A program made the translations under genes and the position numbers. Shown here piece by piece: positions 11,881 to 24,477 of a stretch of 64,000 bases of DNA. Positions within the stretch are counted from its first letter, which is position 1. Each line of letters starts with the position of its first letter. The DNA is from Piper betle (lineage: Eukaryota; Streptophyta; Magnoliopsida; Piperales; Piperaceae): contig JAURVB010013550.1 in NCBI GenBank assembly GCA_033002965.1, forward strand, positions 248,001-312,000. The letters run 5' to 3'. Under the pieces are notes generated by a model that was not told the origin of the DNA, ran no database searches, and was given only the letters and a program-made list of their open reading frames with translations.

Positions 11881-14598
11881 TCAGCACACTGGATGGTCCT
11901 CAGATGCATCGGAGGATGCCAATACCAATTGAGGAGAGGCTAAAGCTATGCCTTCCAATTGTGCTTTCGGCGATCCGACTGATCCTTAAGTATTCCCTTT
12001 TTCTTGCCCTGTAGCTATCTGGGTTTTCTGGCTGCTCTATTTTTGGATGAGACTCACCTAGGCCAAGAAATATATAACCAATTAATTTACACAATCCAAG
12101 CAGAAGTGAACATAGCATTCTGGTTACAGCTAAACCTTTTTCCTGTCTGGCCCATATTTTTCAAATTCTCTAGTCCATCGATCAAAGAAAGATTGTATGA
12201 TCCTTTCCAAGGCCAACATTCTTCCCAGGGTGGAACTGAAAATGTCAAAGCACAATATGATCATTACTATGTAAAAGTAAACAAGTAAGGTTTCTTCCTC
12301 TTTGAATAGCAGTTTCATCCCAAGTAAAGGCTTAACCTTTATTATCTCAGAGACATTAGAGACAATCAAAAGTTATAAGAATATATTTAAATTTGCTTTA
12401 TGCAAACTATAATATATGATTTGATTTAATTTCACTTAAAAGGAAAAAAAATTACCACATGATCAATACAATGAAAAGTATCAAAAGTTTGGCCTACAAA
12501 AGAATACAACATTAGGTATATTCTAACATGCATAAAGTTCAAATGCCATTAATTTACATGAATGCAGACTCCAAACATTCAAACAAAATATATTATAGCA
12601 GTAAGAAGCCAGGCGTGGCTTGATACAACCACAGGAGAATCTGAGGTGAATCAGGTTCATTCATATTTGACGGTAGATAAAGACGATAACCAGATGCAGA
12701 TATCTTAGTTTTCTAGAAAACAAATGCAACTGAAAATCTTGTTTTAGTTTAAATTAAACCATCTAGTCAATCCTCCTACTAAAAAGGCCTAATTAGTTAT
12801 AGCGCCTTACTTAGAGGATGGGGTGGGATTTTAAGGACTGGCAGAGACTTTGCCTTGAGGCTCCAAAAGAAAAACAACTCTAGCTCATTGAAGATTAGAC
12901 ATGTAGATTACTTCTCAATGCTTTCTAATGGAGAATGCTGGCAGATTTTGGTGGAGACGCCCATGTGGAGGAGGCCAACCCAAATCAGTCAAGTTAAATC
13001 AACCCTCAACTAGCTAATTATTGACTGAGAAATGGGGGTAAAGGTCCCTCATCTTAGGTAATCATTGAACAAACAGGGGGAGGGTGATTACAAAATAGGA
13101 TGCTCATAGAAAGCATCACTCCTTTCCATTTTGAGTGAATTAAATAGGCAGTGAATTAAGAAAGAAGAGGGGAGAAAATATGCTGTAAACAATTAGATCC
13201 TTCCCGTTTGTGATTGAATCTAGTCCAGCGACATGACTAGATTTATGATATTAATCAGCTACATAATCAGGTGTGTATTTGAATTTATCCTGTCTATGTT
13301 ATTTTTTCAAAGAACACTAAAAGGAGGGAAATTAATCAACATATGAATGAAAGATACCTCAGTCTGTAAAATCAAGGGAGAAGATATTAGAAATGATTGA
13401 TCAACATATGAATAAAGCAATCAACATTATTTCTTCCGTTCCTTTTTCAATTTTTGTTGATATTAAAGAAAGCCTAAAGGCGTTTGAGACACTGATTTTT
13501 CATCCAAACCTCTAATTAAAAAAGTTTTTTCATAAAGATCCCAAAGACCATCAAATAGAGCTCCAACACTGATCCATTGGCTGGAAGAAAATTGAAAACA
13601 AAAAAGACCAACAATCGCATTGTAAGGAACATCGTATTCATCAAATGCTTCCAATGAAAAACACTGTATAAACAAAAAAATGTACCAAAAGGAAAGAACA
13701 ACAATTTTATGTTCAGCGCCGTGCCAACCATATGTTCTATACATAGCACATCAAGTTGTAAACATATTATCAACCTATAATCCATCGAAAACATAATTTC
13801 CAATAATAGTGGCCTTGAACATATAGTCAACATCAACAAATACAAAAAATCCTCCAAGAACAGAGATCATTTATAAGTGAAAAGCCGAATTATTAATTCA
13901 ATAACGAGAAAGTGAGAAACACAAATGTTACATGGTTCATTGCAAAAAAAAAACATTATGAGGTAGTAAGTAAAGATTACCATTTAATCTATATATACTT
14001 GTTATCAGGCAATCGACTAGCCACCATTGATTTGACATTAATAATGACAATAAGAACCACTCAAGCAATTTAATTTGCTTACATTATAAGCCTTCCTCCA
14101 CTTCTACCACAAGTCAACACCAAACAATCATTTGCATAAAAGATATTGAAACAAATAACGCATATGAGACCTTAAATAAACATGTTTTGCATATATGAGA
14201 ACAATTAAGATCAAAAGACGAGTTATTTCTACATTTTGAAGAATACCAACAAAGTTTAAAATCACAACACACACAAGACACAAAGACAGCATACATGAAT
14301 TTACCTTGGTACCGCGCTGCCGAACAATAATGGCGCCAGGTTTGGCGACTTGGTCGCCATGGATCTTAACTCCGAGCCCCTGTCCCCGGGAGTGGCGACC
14401 GTTCTTGGTGCTACCAGCTCCTTTCTTATGCGCCTCCTCAATCGTCAATGGCAACGGCACCGAGACGATCCTCTTCCCGCCGGCGCCGCCGCCGCCGTCG
14501 GGAACGGGACCAAGGTCGCCATGGAAGTGAGAGGAAGAGAACAAGGGGAGGGCCTTGAAGGAGGCCGATAGCCACGAGCTCCCTTCAAACGCCACCAT
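11881..14598 (-). CDS. RPL27: Plastid 50S ribosomal protein bL27 (nuclear-encoded), three exons, apparent frameshifts
   Basis: Minus-strand exons at 14598-14305, 12235-12136 and 12057-11881 have GT-AG borders. Exon 1 encodes a Ser/Phe-rich N-terminus like a transit peptide and then the bL27 signature [30 protein letters not shown] and IIVRQRGTK. Exon 2 encodes [21 protein letters not shown] and [10 protein letters not shown]. Exon 3 encodes [17 protein letters not shown] and ends in [15 protein letters not shown]. The C-terminal extension after PDRKK is the plastid, not mitochondrial, type. bL27 sits near the peptidyl-transferase centre of the plastid ribosome. Exons 2 and 3 each fail to stay in one frame: single bases appear missing near 12189, 12168, 12050, 11980 and 11964. 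Adding one base at each gives exactly 34 and 60 codons, for 191 residues in all. An upstream in-frame ATG at 14628 is possible. It could be a true pseudogene, but conservation between breaks argues for consensus errors. Confidence 0.85.
12236..14304 (-). other. L27 intron 1 (2.07 kb)
   Basis: The long first intron of the L27 gene has donor GTAAATTC directly after the AAG codon ending RQRGTK, and acceptor TTTTCAG before the FHPGKNV exon. It is AT-rich, and its open frames (for example 13463-13857, minus) match nothing I know. Confidence 0.7.
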
Positions 14599-14628
14599 AA
14601 GCAGCTGCAAATGGGGAAGGAGGCTCAT

Positions 14629-15118
14629 GTCGCTAGTTTTGGCCAGTTCGAACCGGGATCACTCCTTACAAATCTAACCAAATCAAAATATTTTGACTTA
14701 CGTTATATTTAGTTCTCATACGAAATAAATATAAATAAGAGATATTTGCACCGTGAGGGAAGCAAATTTTCACTTATTATAATTTGAAGGGGAGAAATAT
14801 TTTATATTATGTTCAAGAGGGAGAGTGTGTACTATTTTTTCATGATACTCATTTCACCCCCAATAAAAATTTACAAAGGGGAATAACTTAATTCAAAAAA
14901 TAATTATTCCAAGATTCATAGTTGAGTAAGTTTAGGAAATAAAGATGGGTTGGCGAAGATGCACACAGAGGGCATTAGGGATTGCAGTGGAAGAGAAGTG
15001 TTGGCAGGTAAATTGGTAGACCGCATGAAGTGATGGCCACGCTAATTAGCAATGGCAGCAACATTGGTGGTGGGTGACCTTTTTCGGTGAGTCCATGGGC
15101 CGGGTAGATGTCATTAGT
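14629..15118. other. L27 upstream region
   Basis: AT-rich upstream DNA for the minus-strand L27 gene. No TATA box or other promoter motif was convincing, and no gene was seen. Confidence 0.4.
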
Positions 15119-15602
15119 TGTGGAGACATCATCATCCCTTATATTCTTCATCTGGCTAGCGGGGATTGAAGTGTCTAAACAAAATCTAGTTTATTAGTGA
15201 GAATAAACTATATATCTTCAACTTCGATTAACAATTTTTAAATAGATAACTTATGCTCATTAGTTTATACTTTAGGCCGCATAATTATAAATAGTATCAA
15301 AGTAACATGAGTTCGCATTAAATAGTAGAATGACTAAAGATATAGGCTAAGCTATATTGGTCACAAGTCAAATAAATCATCTGGGTTAGGGCTAATTATG
15401 GGTAAGGTGTAGAAATTTTAAGGATGAAATTTTTTAAGGTGGGTGGATTGTTGGATCTTTCAACTTATTCTCACAGCTAATATATATTAGGGTAAGATCC
15501 AATTTATTTGTGACAATGAATTATAAATCTTTAACTTGAGTTAACCACTTTTAAATACATGACTTAGGTCTATTAATTTACACTTTGGGTCAGGTCATTA
15601 CA
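15119..15602 (+). mobile_element. TRIM-like mini LTR element, second copy
   Basis: The 3' LTR at 15449-15602 (154 bp; TGTTGGATC to TCATTACA) is similar along its length to the LTR at 210-364. A more diverged 5' LTR covers about 15119-15290 (shared phrases agtttattagtgagaata, cttcaacttcgattaac). The spacer between them holds a decayed primer-binding-like site (atagtatcaaag, about 15290-15303) and the same purine tract aaggtgggtgga before the 3' LTR. The whole unit is about 480 bp and non-coding. The exact 5' boundary is uncertain and no target-site duplication was confirmed. Confidence 0.6.
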
Positions 15603-16419
15603 ATGTACTCTTGTTATTTTGAGTAATTATTTAAATATGAACTTTGACTATAATGAAGTGTGTTTGGGATAAGAGGGTGAATATAATATATTGGAATATA
15701 TTTTTGTTTGGGAAGGTACAAGGGCAGTAGTACATAGGATGCCATTATTACCCTATACATTTGAAGTCAAGGAATGGTCTTAGGGTGCTTGGGTGATTTG
15801 TCAGTTTGTATATAGGGCTGGCTTGAGTTAGTTAATTTTACACTATTTATGTTCTTGTCCTTATAATACCGGGAAAGAGTTCATTATAGAAATTGATGAT
15901 GAGGTTACATTTAACTATGTTCTTGACTATGTAAGGAGAGGGTGCATCACATCACATGGTAGGGGTGAAGATTGTTGTGTTAAGACTATTCAATGTGGGC
16001 AAAATATACTTAGACAACATGAAGGAATAGGATACGAAGGGGAGACTCATTCATTGAAATGATGAGGCTATGTACCCTGTAGGATCACAAAACTTACACT
16101 TGGCAATCCTTGATGAAATTGTGTTAACTTAGATGATGTCATTAATAACATAAGAGTCTTATTTGCAATTCACATGTCAAGGATAGGGAAGGGGACGAAG
16201 AGAATAATTGATTGTAACAAAGGAAAGTAGAAGAACATCATCATGAAATGAACAAATGAGATGCACATAGAGAGGAGAACTTGACAAGGTACTTACATTG
16301 CCCGGTAGTATTGTGGCATGTCATTGGTAACCTAAAGTACACATACTTCAATTCATTCATGGGAGATTACAGCAAGCCCATCATGAAATGGGTGAATGGA
16401 CGCATATCAATGTAGTAGA

Positions 16420-18420
16420 AGTGGATAGTAATATCTGACATGGTAATTTCCAGCTAGGTGAGTCAGATGACGACGTGGATAGGGAGTTGAGGGAGGAAGG
16501 CTTTATGCCCAATGAGGAAATGGAAGATGATGAACCGTAGGATAGAGAAGATGAAGTGTTTGTCGATACCAAACTTACAAGCACTCTTGATGTTAGAGAA
16601 CTTACCGAGGTTGGGAAGAATTGGGGTAAGGTGTTTGTTATAATTTTGTGGTTGATAGTTAATGTTAAAGATGTAGGAGATGCTAATAAAGCTCTAAAAG
16701 AGCCACAAATTGTTGATAAAATTGAGAGGGGCACACAATTTAAGACGATGGCAAACTTCAGGATGGCTCTAAGTGATACCGTTATCGAGAGCCACTATAA
16801 TTTTCACAAGGTTGAGGCAAAGAAGAGAATATATTCGGCAAGGTGTGTGTTACAAACGTGTCCATTGAATGCTCGAGCTGCATTTGTAACTAGTTGGGTA
16901 ACAGTGACCCATTACTATGGGGAGCATACATGTAGATAGTTTAGATTGAGAAGGGATCACGCAATGATGATAATAGAGTGGATTATAACTAAGTCAGAGT
17001 ATAGTCTATTTGATTTGAGTTGAAATGCCACCCCCAAAAGGATCATGTTACACCTCAACATTGGTGAGGCAAGGTGCCCTCATATCGCAATTGTTACAAT
17101 GCTAAAGAAATTTTGGCATTAAGAATAGAGGGAAACCATGATGCGTCATTTGCAATTCTACCAGCGTATGGATAGGAGCTAGCTCATGCAAATCTAGGTT
17201 AGCCATACTGATGTTGATAATCAGTTACACTTGACTCCTCTTATGTTTGTCATTAGTACGGATAGTTTGCTTCACTAAATTACCCTAATGGTTGCAGTCA
17301 CCAGTGACTACTATTGGCTTGTACGTCTGCCATTTATGGTTATTATTTGACACATAATGTGTTATTAATATCATTATTCATGTATATGTAGGAAGCATTG
17401 TGGTCATGCAAAGAATGTTTGTTGTTAAGCATGGTGGAGGTCATCAATTTTGCAGTGCTTTATGGATGTTTGGTTTGTGTGTGCAAACTTTCCAAAAGAC
17501 ATGTTACTTACTTTTGACCGTCAATGGGACAACTTGATAAGAAATACCCAGGAGTGCTTTTGGTGACTTGTGCACTTGATTGGAATAACAAGCTGTTGCC
17601 CATTGCTTACGGCATTATTGAGAATGAGAGGTATGACATATGGCATTGGTTCTTGCAGATCTTCCGTAGCATGTGCTGATCCACCTAGGGAAGGAAGATT
17701 ATTGGTTGAGAACAATTATATTTGACAAGCAGAAAGGGCTTATCTAGGCAATTTAAGATATGTTCCTACGAAAAATTATGCTTTTTGTATGAAGCTCATG
17801 GAGATCAACCTAGAGAAAGCCTTCAACGTCGCCACTCTTCGAATCGGCTAATGGACCATGGTGACTTCTTATAGAATGTGCAACTATGATGTCGGCGTGA
17901 AGAGGATGTATGCACACAATGTAGAGATTGAGTGATGGCTGAGCGACAAACTACCAAAAAACTAGTCAAACACATATTCCTACAAAAAATATGGGTATAC
18001 CACTTCAACATATCCAAGTCTTATAACAACGTATTGAATGGCAAGGGGGGATCCTTGTGGAGCACACCTTCTAGAGGATGATCGCATGCTACGAGACTTG
18101 TCGTATGAATGGAGACGGTTTTCTATCTCACCTGACTCTTTAGGCACGTGTATATGTGACGAAGATGAAGAGCTAATGTGTGGACTTTAATATCCGCCTT
18201 GTCGATGCCTACATACTTAAAGAAAAATTTTGGTAAGTACCAAGATGTTTTTAACTTGGAAAAGAGGGAATACACTTGTGGTAAGTTTTAAGACATGGGC
18301 ATGTTATGCACACATGCAATGCTCAGAATCGACTTTAGAAAGGAAGACATGAAACAATATATCAAACACTGGTATGAATCTACATTTTGTAGACTCCTTT
18401 AGAGAACGCATGATGCCTAC
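16420..18420 (+). pseudogene. MULE (MuDR-type) transposase remnant
   Basis: Pieces of a Mutator-like transposase occur in order with stops and frameshifts. An acidic N-terminal stretch (SDDDVDRELREEGF) lies at about 16460. The MuDR N-terminal domain, at about 16670-16940, includes IVDKIERGTQFKT and ends in YYGEHTC. The catalytic-core segment at about 17530-17670 includes ALDWNNKLLPIAYGIIENE followed by IWHWFLQ. A SWIM-like zinc-binding segment at about 18265-18400 includes YTCGKF, a MLCTHAM pair, and KHWYESTF. MULE transposases cut and paste elements with long terminal inverted repeats and 9-bp target duplications. This copy cannot make protein. Its termini were not found; coding similarity may begin somewhat before 16420. 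It could once have supplied transposase for foldback elements such as that at 25689. Confidence 0.8.
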
Positions 18421-20600
18421 GTTGGACAAGTTATACAAGCAAGAGATAGGACGACCACGAAAGGGATGTATTAAGAGTAATGACAGTGGTAGAAACCCAT
18501 ACTAAGTGCTCCTACTCTAACCAACAAGGCATAACAAACGCGCTTACCCAAACCCACCCGCAACTATGACAGTGGCCCTAACGCCAACTATCAACGCGAC
18601 TCCCTACATTGCTTAAAAATAAGAAAGTAAATCTGATACATGATCATTTATCAATGACATGTGTATAGCGTATCAATGAGCATCAATGACTTTTGCTTCT
18701 ATTTTATGTAGGTCTAACCTGTTGTAGGTCCCACAAGTCAACAGTAAGTTGAAGAATATACCTCCTGCAACAACTCAGGTACACTACTAGGCTATAGAAT
18801 TAGGTCAGTAAGCATGCATAATAAGCATAAAATAATTTTTGTATAAGCATGCGTAATATGTAATAGACGAATGTGATATTGTGGCTTTTAAAAAAATAGT
18901 CAATTTGATGTTAGTTGCCCCTATATTGCCTTAATGTGCAATACAATAAATGAAAAAAGGTTCCCCATGTAAGGGCTATTAATGCACAACACATGAATGT
19001 AATGCCGCGACCTTCAAAAAAATAGTAATTTTGATTTAATAATTTTTAAGTTTATAGTTCAATTAATTAAATTCAAATAATTTTGATTTAATAATTTATA
19101 TATTTAATAATCATAATATTAATCTATTTCTGAAAGCAAAGCTCGTGTATTACACAGGTTTTATGACTGAATTTTATTGATGGAGCAAAGTTCAACTATA
19201 AGCCCAATTAATCGAATTTATGTAGGCGACTGCGTGTAAAGTGGACTTTATCCTCAAATAACCCCGCCAGCAAATAAGATTTAAAAATTTTAATCATTTA
19301 AAATGCCACAAAATACACTGATTTCAAATCTGATGTATCATATTACATGAGTTGTACATCTAGTCCCTTACTGGGCTTGTCCATTCAGTGGCTTAGCGAC
19401 AACATTATTGGTCCATAATGGGCCTCGCCTTTTAGCAGGAGATACTCAGATATGTGCCTTGTCTGGGCTTTGTTCCAAGTGTGCTTCCCTTGCGTGAAAG
19501 TCGGTTAATTAACTAATTTGATACAATGCAAAGGAGCAAATCTGGTGTCTACAAGGCTTTGTTCTTTGCCCATCCAAAGCCCGCAAAATCTGGGCCTTCA
19601 ACATTCAATAATTGTCATTTTTAGGTTTTAAATAATAGATAATTAATTAATGATCATTTTAACTTTTTACAGAAACTAAAGTGAATAATGATTACCTATC
19701 TGATATTTAAAATAGATGGCACAAACTAACTATTGGCTGGTTGAGTAAAGAAATAGTCAGCACATGCACCGGAATTTCAATGTAAAAATAAAATAGTCCT
19801 AAAAAGGCTTAGAATTAACCTCTATATTATTAATCTTTTTAAGAATGTTACAGTTGTTACCATTCTAATGCTAGTCTTAACCTAGATTAGGGTAAGTGGA
19901 AATAGGAGTATCAAGGAGGTTTAAGAGTATGACACACATATACGATATATGATATAGATCGTACTTCCAAAATTAGAATTAGACGTTGAATAGAATCAGA
20001 AAAGAATTATTGATTCAGACAGATTCATTGAAAATTAGGTAAAAATTAATTTATTTGAATTGGTCAAAATTAATAATTATTAATTATAAAATATATTATT
20101 TTAATGTTATGGTATGTATTATATTTTATAATATATTTTTATTTTTTTAAATTTTTTTAAAATTATTTGAGTTACTTGTTATTTTTTACTCAAGTTAAAA
20201 TATAGTTAATTTTTAATTATAATAATACTACCTACCTATTTTTTTCCCTTGTCTTCCCCCAATCCCTCAAACGCCACCCTCATTCTCTATCGCCTTGTCC
20301 AATTCACCCTACCCTTGCCCTAATGGCCTGCTCCCCTGCCCCTCCTCACCCCCTACATTGCTGCCATCTATTCCCCCTTTTTATCTCCTTCATTTGCTCT
20401 CACTTGAGCTTGGCTGCCTCCTCTGACCATCGCTGCCCACACCTATGGGCGCCCACCTAGCCTATCCCTTTGCCACCCTATTAACCCTTGCCTCGTCTCC
20501 CCCTTACCTCATCGTCGTCAACGAGGTGAGAATCGAATCAAATTGGCTAATTTTTTGTCTAATTTTTAGCTAAAATAATTTGACCTCATTTTAATTTAAT
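18421..20600. other. Intergenic DNA downstream of MULE remnant
   Basis: AT-rich DNA with no recognisable gene. Short direct repeats (aataattttgatttaat and variants) occur at 19010-19100. A pyrimidine-rich stretch at 20230-20520 lacks coding potential and resembles transposon non-coding DNA. Confidence 0.4.
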
Positions 20601-20924
20601 TTTGTACATATTCAAATAAAATCGACCGATTTTATTTCGAATCGGTTAATTTTTTTGTAACTATGCACTATATTTCTACAGTTAGCATACAAATTAACGG
20701 CCCGACCGCAGCCAATGTTAGTCAACATTACCCTCAAAAACAAAAAAGTAGCCGAGTCGATGCAAACATTAAAGACGTAAATGGTACGGGGACATTGGGT
20801 AAGTACTATGTAACACACGACACACACATAATAACAACGCCGCATCCCTTATTCTCTCGAAACGCCTCAACCACACCAACCAAACCCCAAAACGCATTGC
20901 GTATTGCTCCTTAGTGCTAATACC
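20601..20924 (+). promoter_or_regulatory. Acetolactate synthase upstream region
   Basis: This region lies immediately upstream of the ALS start. A CCAAT pentamer occurs at about 20714, but no clear TATA box was identified. An in-frame ATG at 20904 in a weak context precedes the preferred start by seven codons. Promoter role is by position only. Confidence 0.4.
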
Positions 20925-22916
20925 ATGGCGGCCGCCGCCGGACATTCCTCCATCTTCCTCACCACCACCACCCCCGCCACCGCCGCCGCCGCCGCCAAGA
21001 ACATCGACAAGGGCGCCTTCCCCTTCCCCTTCCCCTTCTCCAAACCCGTCCCCCGACGCGCCGCCAAGCCGTTCTACGTCTCCGCCGCCCTCCTTGACTC
21101 CTCCAAGCCCGTCACCACCGGTCGTGCTCCCTATGATAGTAACGGCAACGCTTTGTTCGCGTCGCGGTTCGGCCCCGACGAGCCGCGCAAGGGAGCGGAC
21201 GTGCTGGTGGAGGCGCTGGAGCGGGAGGGGGTGACCGACGTCTACGCCTACCCCGGCGGCGCGTCGATGGAGATCCACCAGGCCCTCACCCGGTCGGCCG
21301 CCATCCGCAACGTCCTCTGCCGGCACGAGCAGGGCGAGATCTTCGCCGCTGAGGGCTACGCCCGAATCTCCGGCCGCCCCGGCGTCTGCATCGCCACCTC
21401 CGGCCCGGGCGCGACAAACCTCGTCTCCGGCCTCGCCGACGCCCTCCTCGACAGCGTCCCTCTCGTCGCCATCACCGGCCAGGTCCCCCGCCGCATGATC
21501 GGCACCGACGCCTTCCAGGAGACGCCCATCGTGGAGGTCACCCGCTCCGTTACCAAGCACAACTACCTCGTCCTCGACGTCGACGACATCCCCCGCGTCG
21601 TCCGGGAGGCCTTCTTCCTAGCCTCCTCCGGCCGTCCCGGCCCCGTCCTCATCGACGTCCCCAAGGACATCCAGCAGCAGCTCGCCGTCCCCGACTGGAG
21701 CCAACCCATGAAGCTCCACGGCTACCTCTCCCGACTCCCCAAGACCCCCGAGTCCGCCCATTTGGAGCAGATCCTCCGTTTCCTCTTCGATTCGAGGAGG
21801 CCGGTTCTCTACGTCGGCGGCGGCTGCCTCAGCGCCGCTGCCGAGCTCCGCCGGTTCGTGGAGCTGACGGGCGTGCCGGTGGCCAGCACGCTGATGGGCC
21901 TCGGCGCCTTCCCCAGCTCCGACCCGCTGTCCCTGCAAATGCTCGGGATGCACGGCACCGTGTACGCCAACTACGCCGTCGACGGCGCCGACCTCCTCCT
22001 CGCCTTCGGCGTCCGCTTCGACGACCGGGTGACCGGCAAAGTCGAGGCCTTTGCGAGCCGGGCGAATATCGTTCACATCGACATCGACCCCGCCGAGATC
22101 GGGAAGAACAAGCAGCCCCACGTCTCCATCTGCGCCGACCTAAAAACCGCGCTGTGGAGGATCAACCTCATGCTCGAGGAGAAGATCCAATCGACCGGTC
22201 AGCAGCTCGATTTCTCGGCATGGAGGGACGAACTCGAGGAGCAGAAGATGAAGCACCCGCTGAGCTACAAGACCTTCGGCGACGCCATCCCACCCCAGTA
22301 CGCTATCAAGGTGCTCGACGAATTGACGAACGGGGAAGCGATCATCACCACCGGCGTCGGCCAGCACCAGATGTGGGCGGCACAGTGGTACCGCTACAAG
22401 GCCCCACGGCAGTGGGCGACCTCGGGCGGCCTCGGGGCGATGGGGTTCGGGCTGCCGGCGGCCATCGGCGCCGCCGTCGCCGCCCCGGGAGCGGTCGTCG
22501 TCGACATCGACGGCGACGGGAGCTTCATCATGAACGTCCAGGAGCTGGCCACAATCCGGGTGGAGAACCTGCCGGTGAAGGTAATGGTGTTGAACAACCA
22601 GCATCTGGGCATGGTAGTGCAGTGGGAGGACCGGTTCTACAAGGCCAACCGTGCTCATACCTACCTGGGCAACCCAGAAAAGGAGTCGCAGATCTTCCCG
22701 GACTTTTTGAAGTTTGCAGAGGCTTGTGATATACCAGCGGCAAGGATCACAAGAGTGGGCGAGGTGGAAGGTGCGATCAAAAAGATGTTGGAGACGCCGG
22801 GGCCTTACCTGTTGGACGTGATTGTGCCTCACCAAGAGCATGTTTTGCCGATGATCCCCAGCGGCGGGGCGTTCAAGGATGTGATCACGGAGGGGGATGG
22901 GAGAGTGAAGTACTGA
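20925..22916 (+). CDS. ALS: Acetolactate (acetohydroxyacid) synthase catalytic subunit
   Basis: Single-exon gene, as usual for plant ALS, encoding 663 residues from the ATG at 20925, which has a strong context (accATGgcg). The enzyme joins two pyruvates, or pyruvate and 2-oxobutyrate, in the first common step of valine, leucine and isoleucine synthesis in plastids, using thiamine diphosphate, Mg and FAD. The Ala/Thr/Pro-rich first ~50 residues are transit-peptide-like. Mature features include [16 protein letters not shown], the catalytic Glu in RHEQGE (residue 135), [18 protein letters not shown] (Pro188), the FAD-region [11 protein letters not shown], the thiamine-diphosphate motif GDGSF...NN (about 527-558), QWEDRFY (Trp567) and [11 protein letters not shown] (Ser646). 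Positions equivalent to Arabidopsis Ala122, Pro197, Ala205, Asp376, Trp574 and Ser653 all carry the ordinary herbicide-sensitive residue. GC-rich throughout and uninterrupted. Activity would also need a regulatory subunit, not in this window. Confidence 0.98.
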   Translation: MAAAAGHSSIFLTTTTPATAAAAAKNIDKGAFPFPFPFSKPVPRRAAKPFYVSAALLDSSKPVTTGRAPYDSNGNALFASRFGPDEPRKGADVLVEALEREGVTDVYAYPGGASMEIHQALTRSAAIRNVLCRHEQGEIFAAEGYARISGRPGVCIATSGPGATNLVSGLADALLDSVPLVAITGQVPRRMIGTDAFQETPIVEVTRSVTKHNYLVLDVDDIPRVVREAFFLASSGRPGPVLIDVPKDIQQQLAVPDWSQPMKLHGYLSRLPKTPESAHLEQILRFLFDSRRPVLYVGGGCLSAAAELRRFVELTGVPVASTLMGLGAFPSSDPLSLQMLGMHGTVYANYAVDGADLLLAFGVRFDDRVTGKVEAFASRANIVHIDIDPAEIGKNKQPHVSICADLKTALWRINLMLEEKIQSTGQQLDFSAWRDELEEQKMKHPLSYKTFGDAIPPQYAIKVLDELTNGEAIITTGVGQHQMWAAQWYRYKAPRQWATSGGLGAMGFGLPAAIGAAVAAPGAVVVDIDGDGSFIMNVQELATIRVENLPVKVMVLNNQHLGMVVQWEDRFYKANRAHTYLGNPEKESQIFPDFLKFAEACDIPAARITRVGEVEGAIKKMLETPGPYLLDVIVPHQEHVLPMIPSGGAFKDVITEGDGRVKY

Positions 22917-24440
22917 TCATCTCTGATCTCTTCCATTTTTGACTGTTCTAGCTGGGAGCTTGTTACTCAAAAGATGAGCATATTAGAGTTTGCCGGGAAT
23001 TGTGTAAATAGTTCTTGGTGATGTTCTTCTTTTTCTGTCGCTGCTATATATATGTTTGGGTCAGGATGATGGTTATTGTAGGATTTGGAGATTGCTTTTA
23101 AGATTTTGCAATGTTTTATAGGTTTGGTATGATATGTCGGTGCAGTGTAATAGCTTAATTTATATGAATGATCTTTGCTTGGGACCTGTAAGGGCATATG
23201 GTCGTCTTTTGGGTTCTTCTCTGAAATGCTTGTGATGATCGAGAACTACGTGAGAAATTTATGCGGTAAAAAGTTTAAATGAACTTATCCTGTCAGGTTT
23301 CTAAACAAGAGCAAATATTTGCTTGCCTTTCTTTTTTTCTTTCCAAGACAGATCAAATTAAGTTGAGTTGGTATGGGAAAATTTGTTTGGAAAGCTATGA
23401 TCTTTTTTTGGCGGGGAAAGCTCTATTGCACTAGAGTTTTACAATCAAACGGACAATGTTTAACCGTTCCTTGATTAGCTAAGGGACATGTAGCCTGGCT
23501 GCTTACCGGGTAAAAAATATTGGAGACGTGAGAGTGCTCTCCCTATCACCTTCTTGGCCATGGGCCACCACGTCCACTTCAGCTGTCCCTTCATTTTTTT
23601 TCCACATTATCCATCGTTGTAATCGGAGATGGTGGATTCACGAAGTTAGATTTACTAGTTGTAATCTGAGACGGTTCGCAGTCGCCATACAAAAAGAAAC
23701 TATATATAAAATGGACCGCAAGTATCGTTAGAAAGAGAGGAATTATAAGGAAGAAAGGGATCTGCTTGAGATTCATTTTGTGGGCTGTAATCCATCCGGA
23801 CCTAACTCTTCTTAGAAGAGAGGAGACATTGATTATGAATGCTCGACCTCAAATCAATCCATTTATGCATATCGCTGTAACTCCTCTGAACAGTGATATT
23901 TTTTTCTTTTGAAACAGAGAAGACGGTTGAAGATGATTGGAGTCATGAAGTCCTCTAAAAAGGCTCAGTAAAGTCGAAAGAATAGGAGCATTTTAAAGAA
24001 GAAATTATATTTCTGGTGTCTTCAAAGAGCTATACTCCCTGGACAAGGGATCGAGCAGCAAAATAGGAGATGGGGGATAGTTACAGGCCCTTCATGACAC
24101 ATGACACATTCCATCGTTTAAGTTATACCCCCTAACAACAAGGTTATCATAAATACAGATTTTGTTTTAAACGCTATCACCAAAATAGAGTCTTGGGAGG
24201 GCAAGAAAGCTTCCGATGAGTCTTATAAACACTTAAAAAAGGAAGCACTTTTGTAATCACTTGGAATATAACTGTCATTTATGTGATTGAACATGTTTTT
24301 AACAAACAATTTGTCGTTCTTGTGTTCAAATATTAAACGCCAGTGAAATCTATTTACTGCTACCTTACGTGGAGGGCTCAAACAAAAAACCCCGCGTAAA
24401 TGTTTTTTATTTTTATGGGATATCTCCCGAAAGAGAGAGA
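22917..24440. other. ALS 3' region and intergenic DNA
   Basis: The first ~300 bp, T-rich with tataggtttggtatgat near 23120, is presumably the ALS 3' untranslated region. Beyond it I see no gene. Confidence 0.4.
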
Positions 24441-24446
24441 ATCTCC

Positions 24447-24476
24447 AATAAATTATCTCCGAGGAGATAATTTATT
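24447..24476. repeat. Perfect 14-bp inverted repeat (hairpin)
   Basis: The sequence aataaattatctcc, a GA spacer, and its exact reverse complement ggagataatttatt form a perfect hairpin with a 2-base loop. It abuts the terminal-inverted-repeat element that begins at about 24478. Its base composition is too AT-rich and its setting too poor to call it a terminator. Confidence 0.85.
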
Positions 24477-24477
24477 T

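Noticed and set aside
13463..13857. Minus-strand frames of 93 and 113 codons
   Set aside because: They lie within L27 intron 1 and show no domain. They do not supply the FHPGKNV exon, which was found at 12235-12136.
14306..14571. Plus-strand frames rich in Pro and Arg
   Set aside because: They are antisense shadows of L27 exon 1, whose minus-strand translation carries the bL27 signature.
14636..14665. GTTCGAAC-containing sequence resembling a tRNA T-arm
   Set aside because: No acceptor, D or anticodon stems could be built around it on either strand.
20769..22841. Several long open frames opposite or offset to the ALS gene
   Set aside because: They are shadows created by the GC-rich codons of ALS. 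Only the plus-strand frame starting at 20925 shows family conservation.
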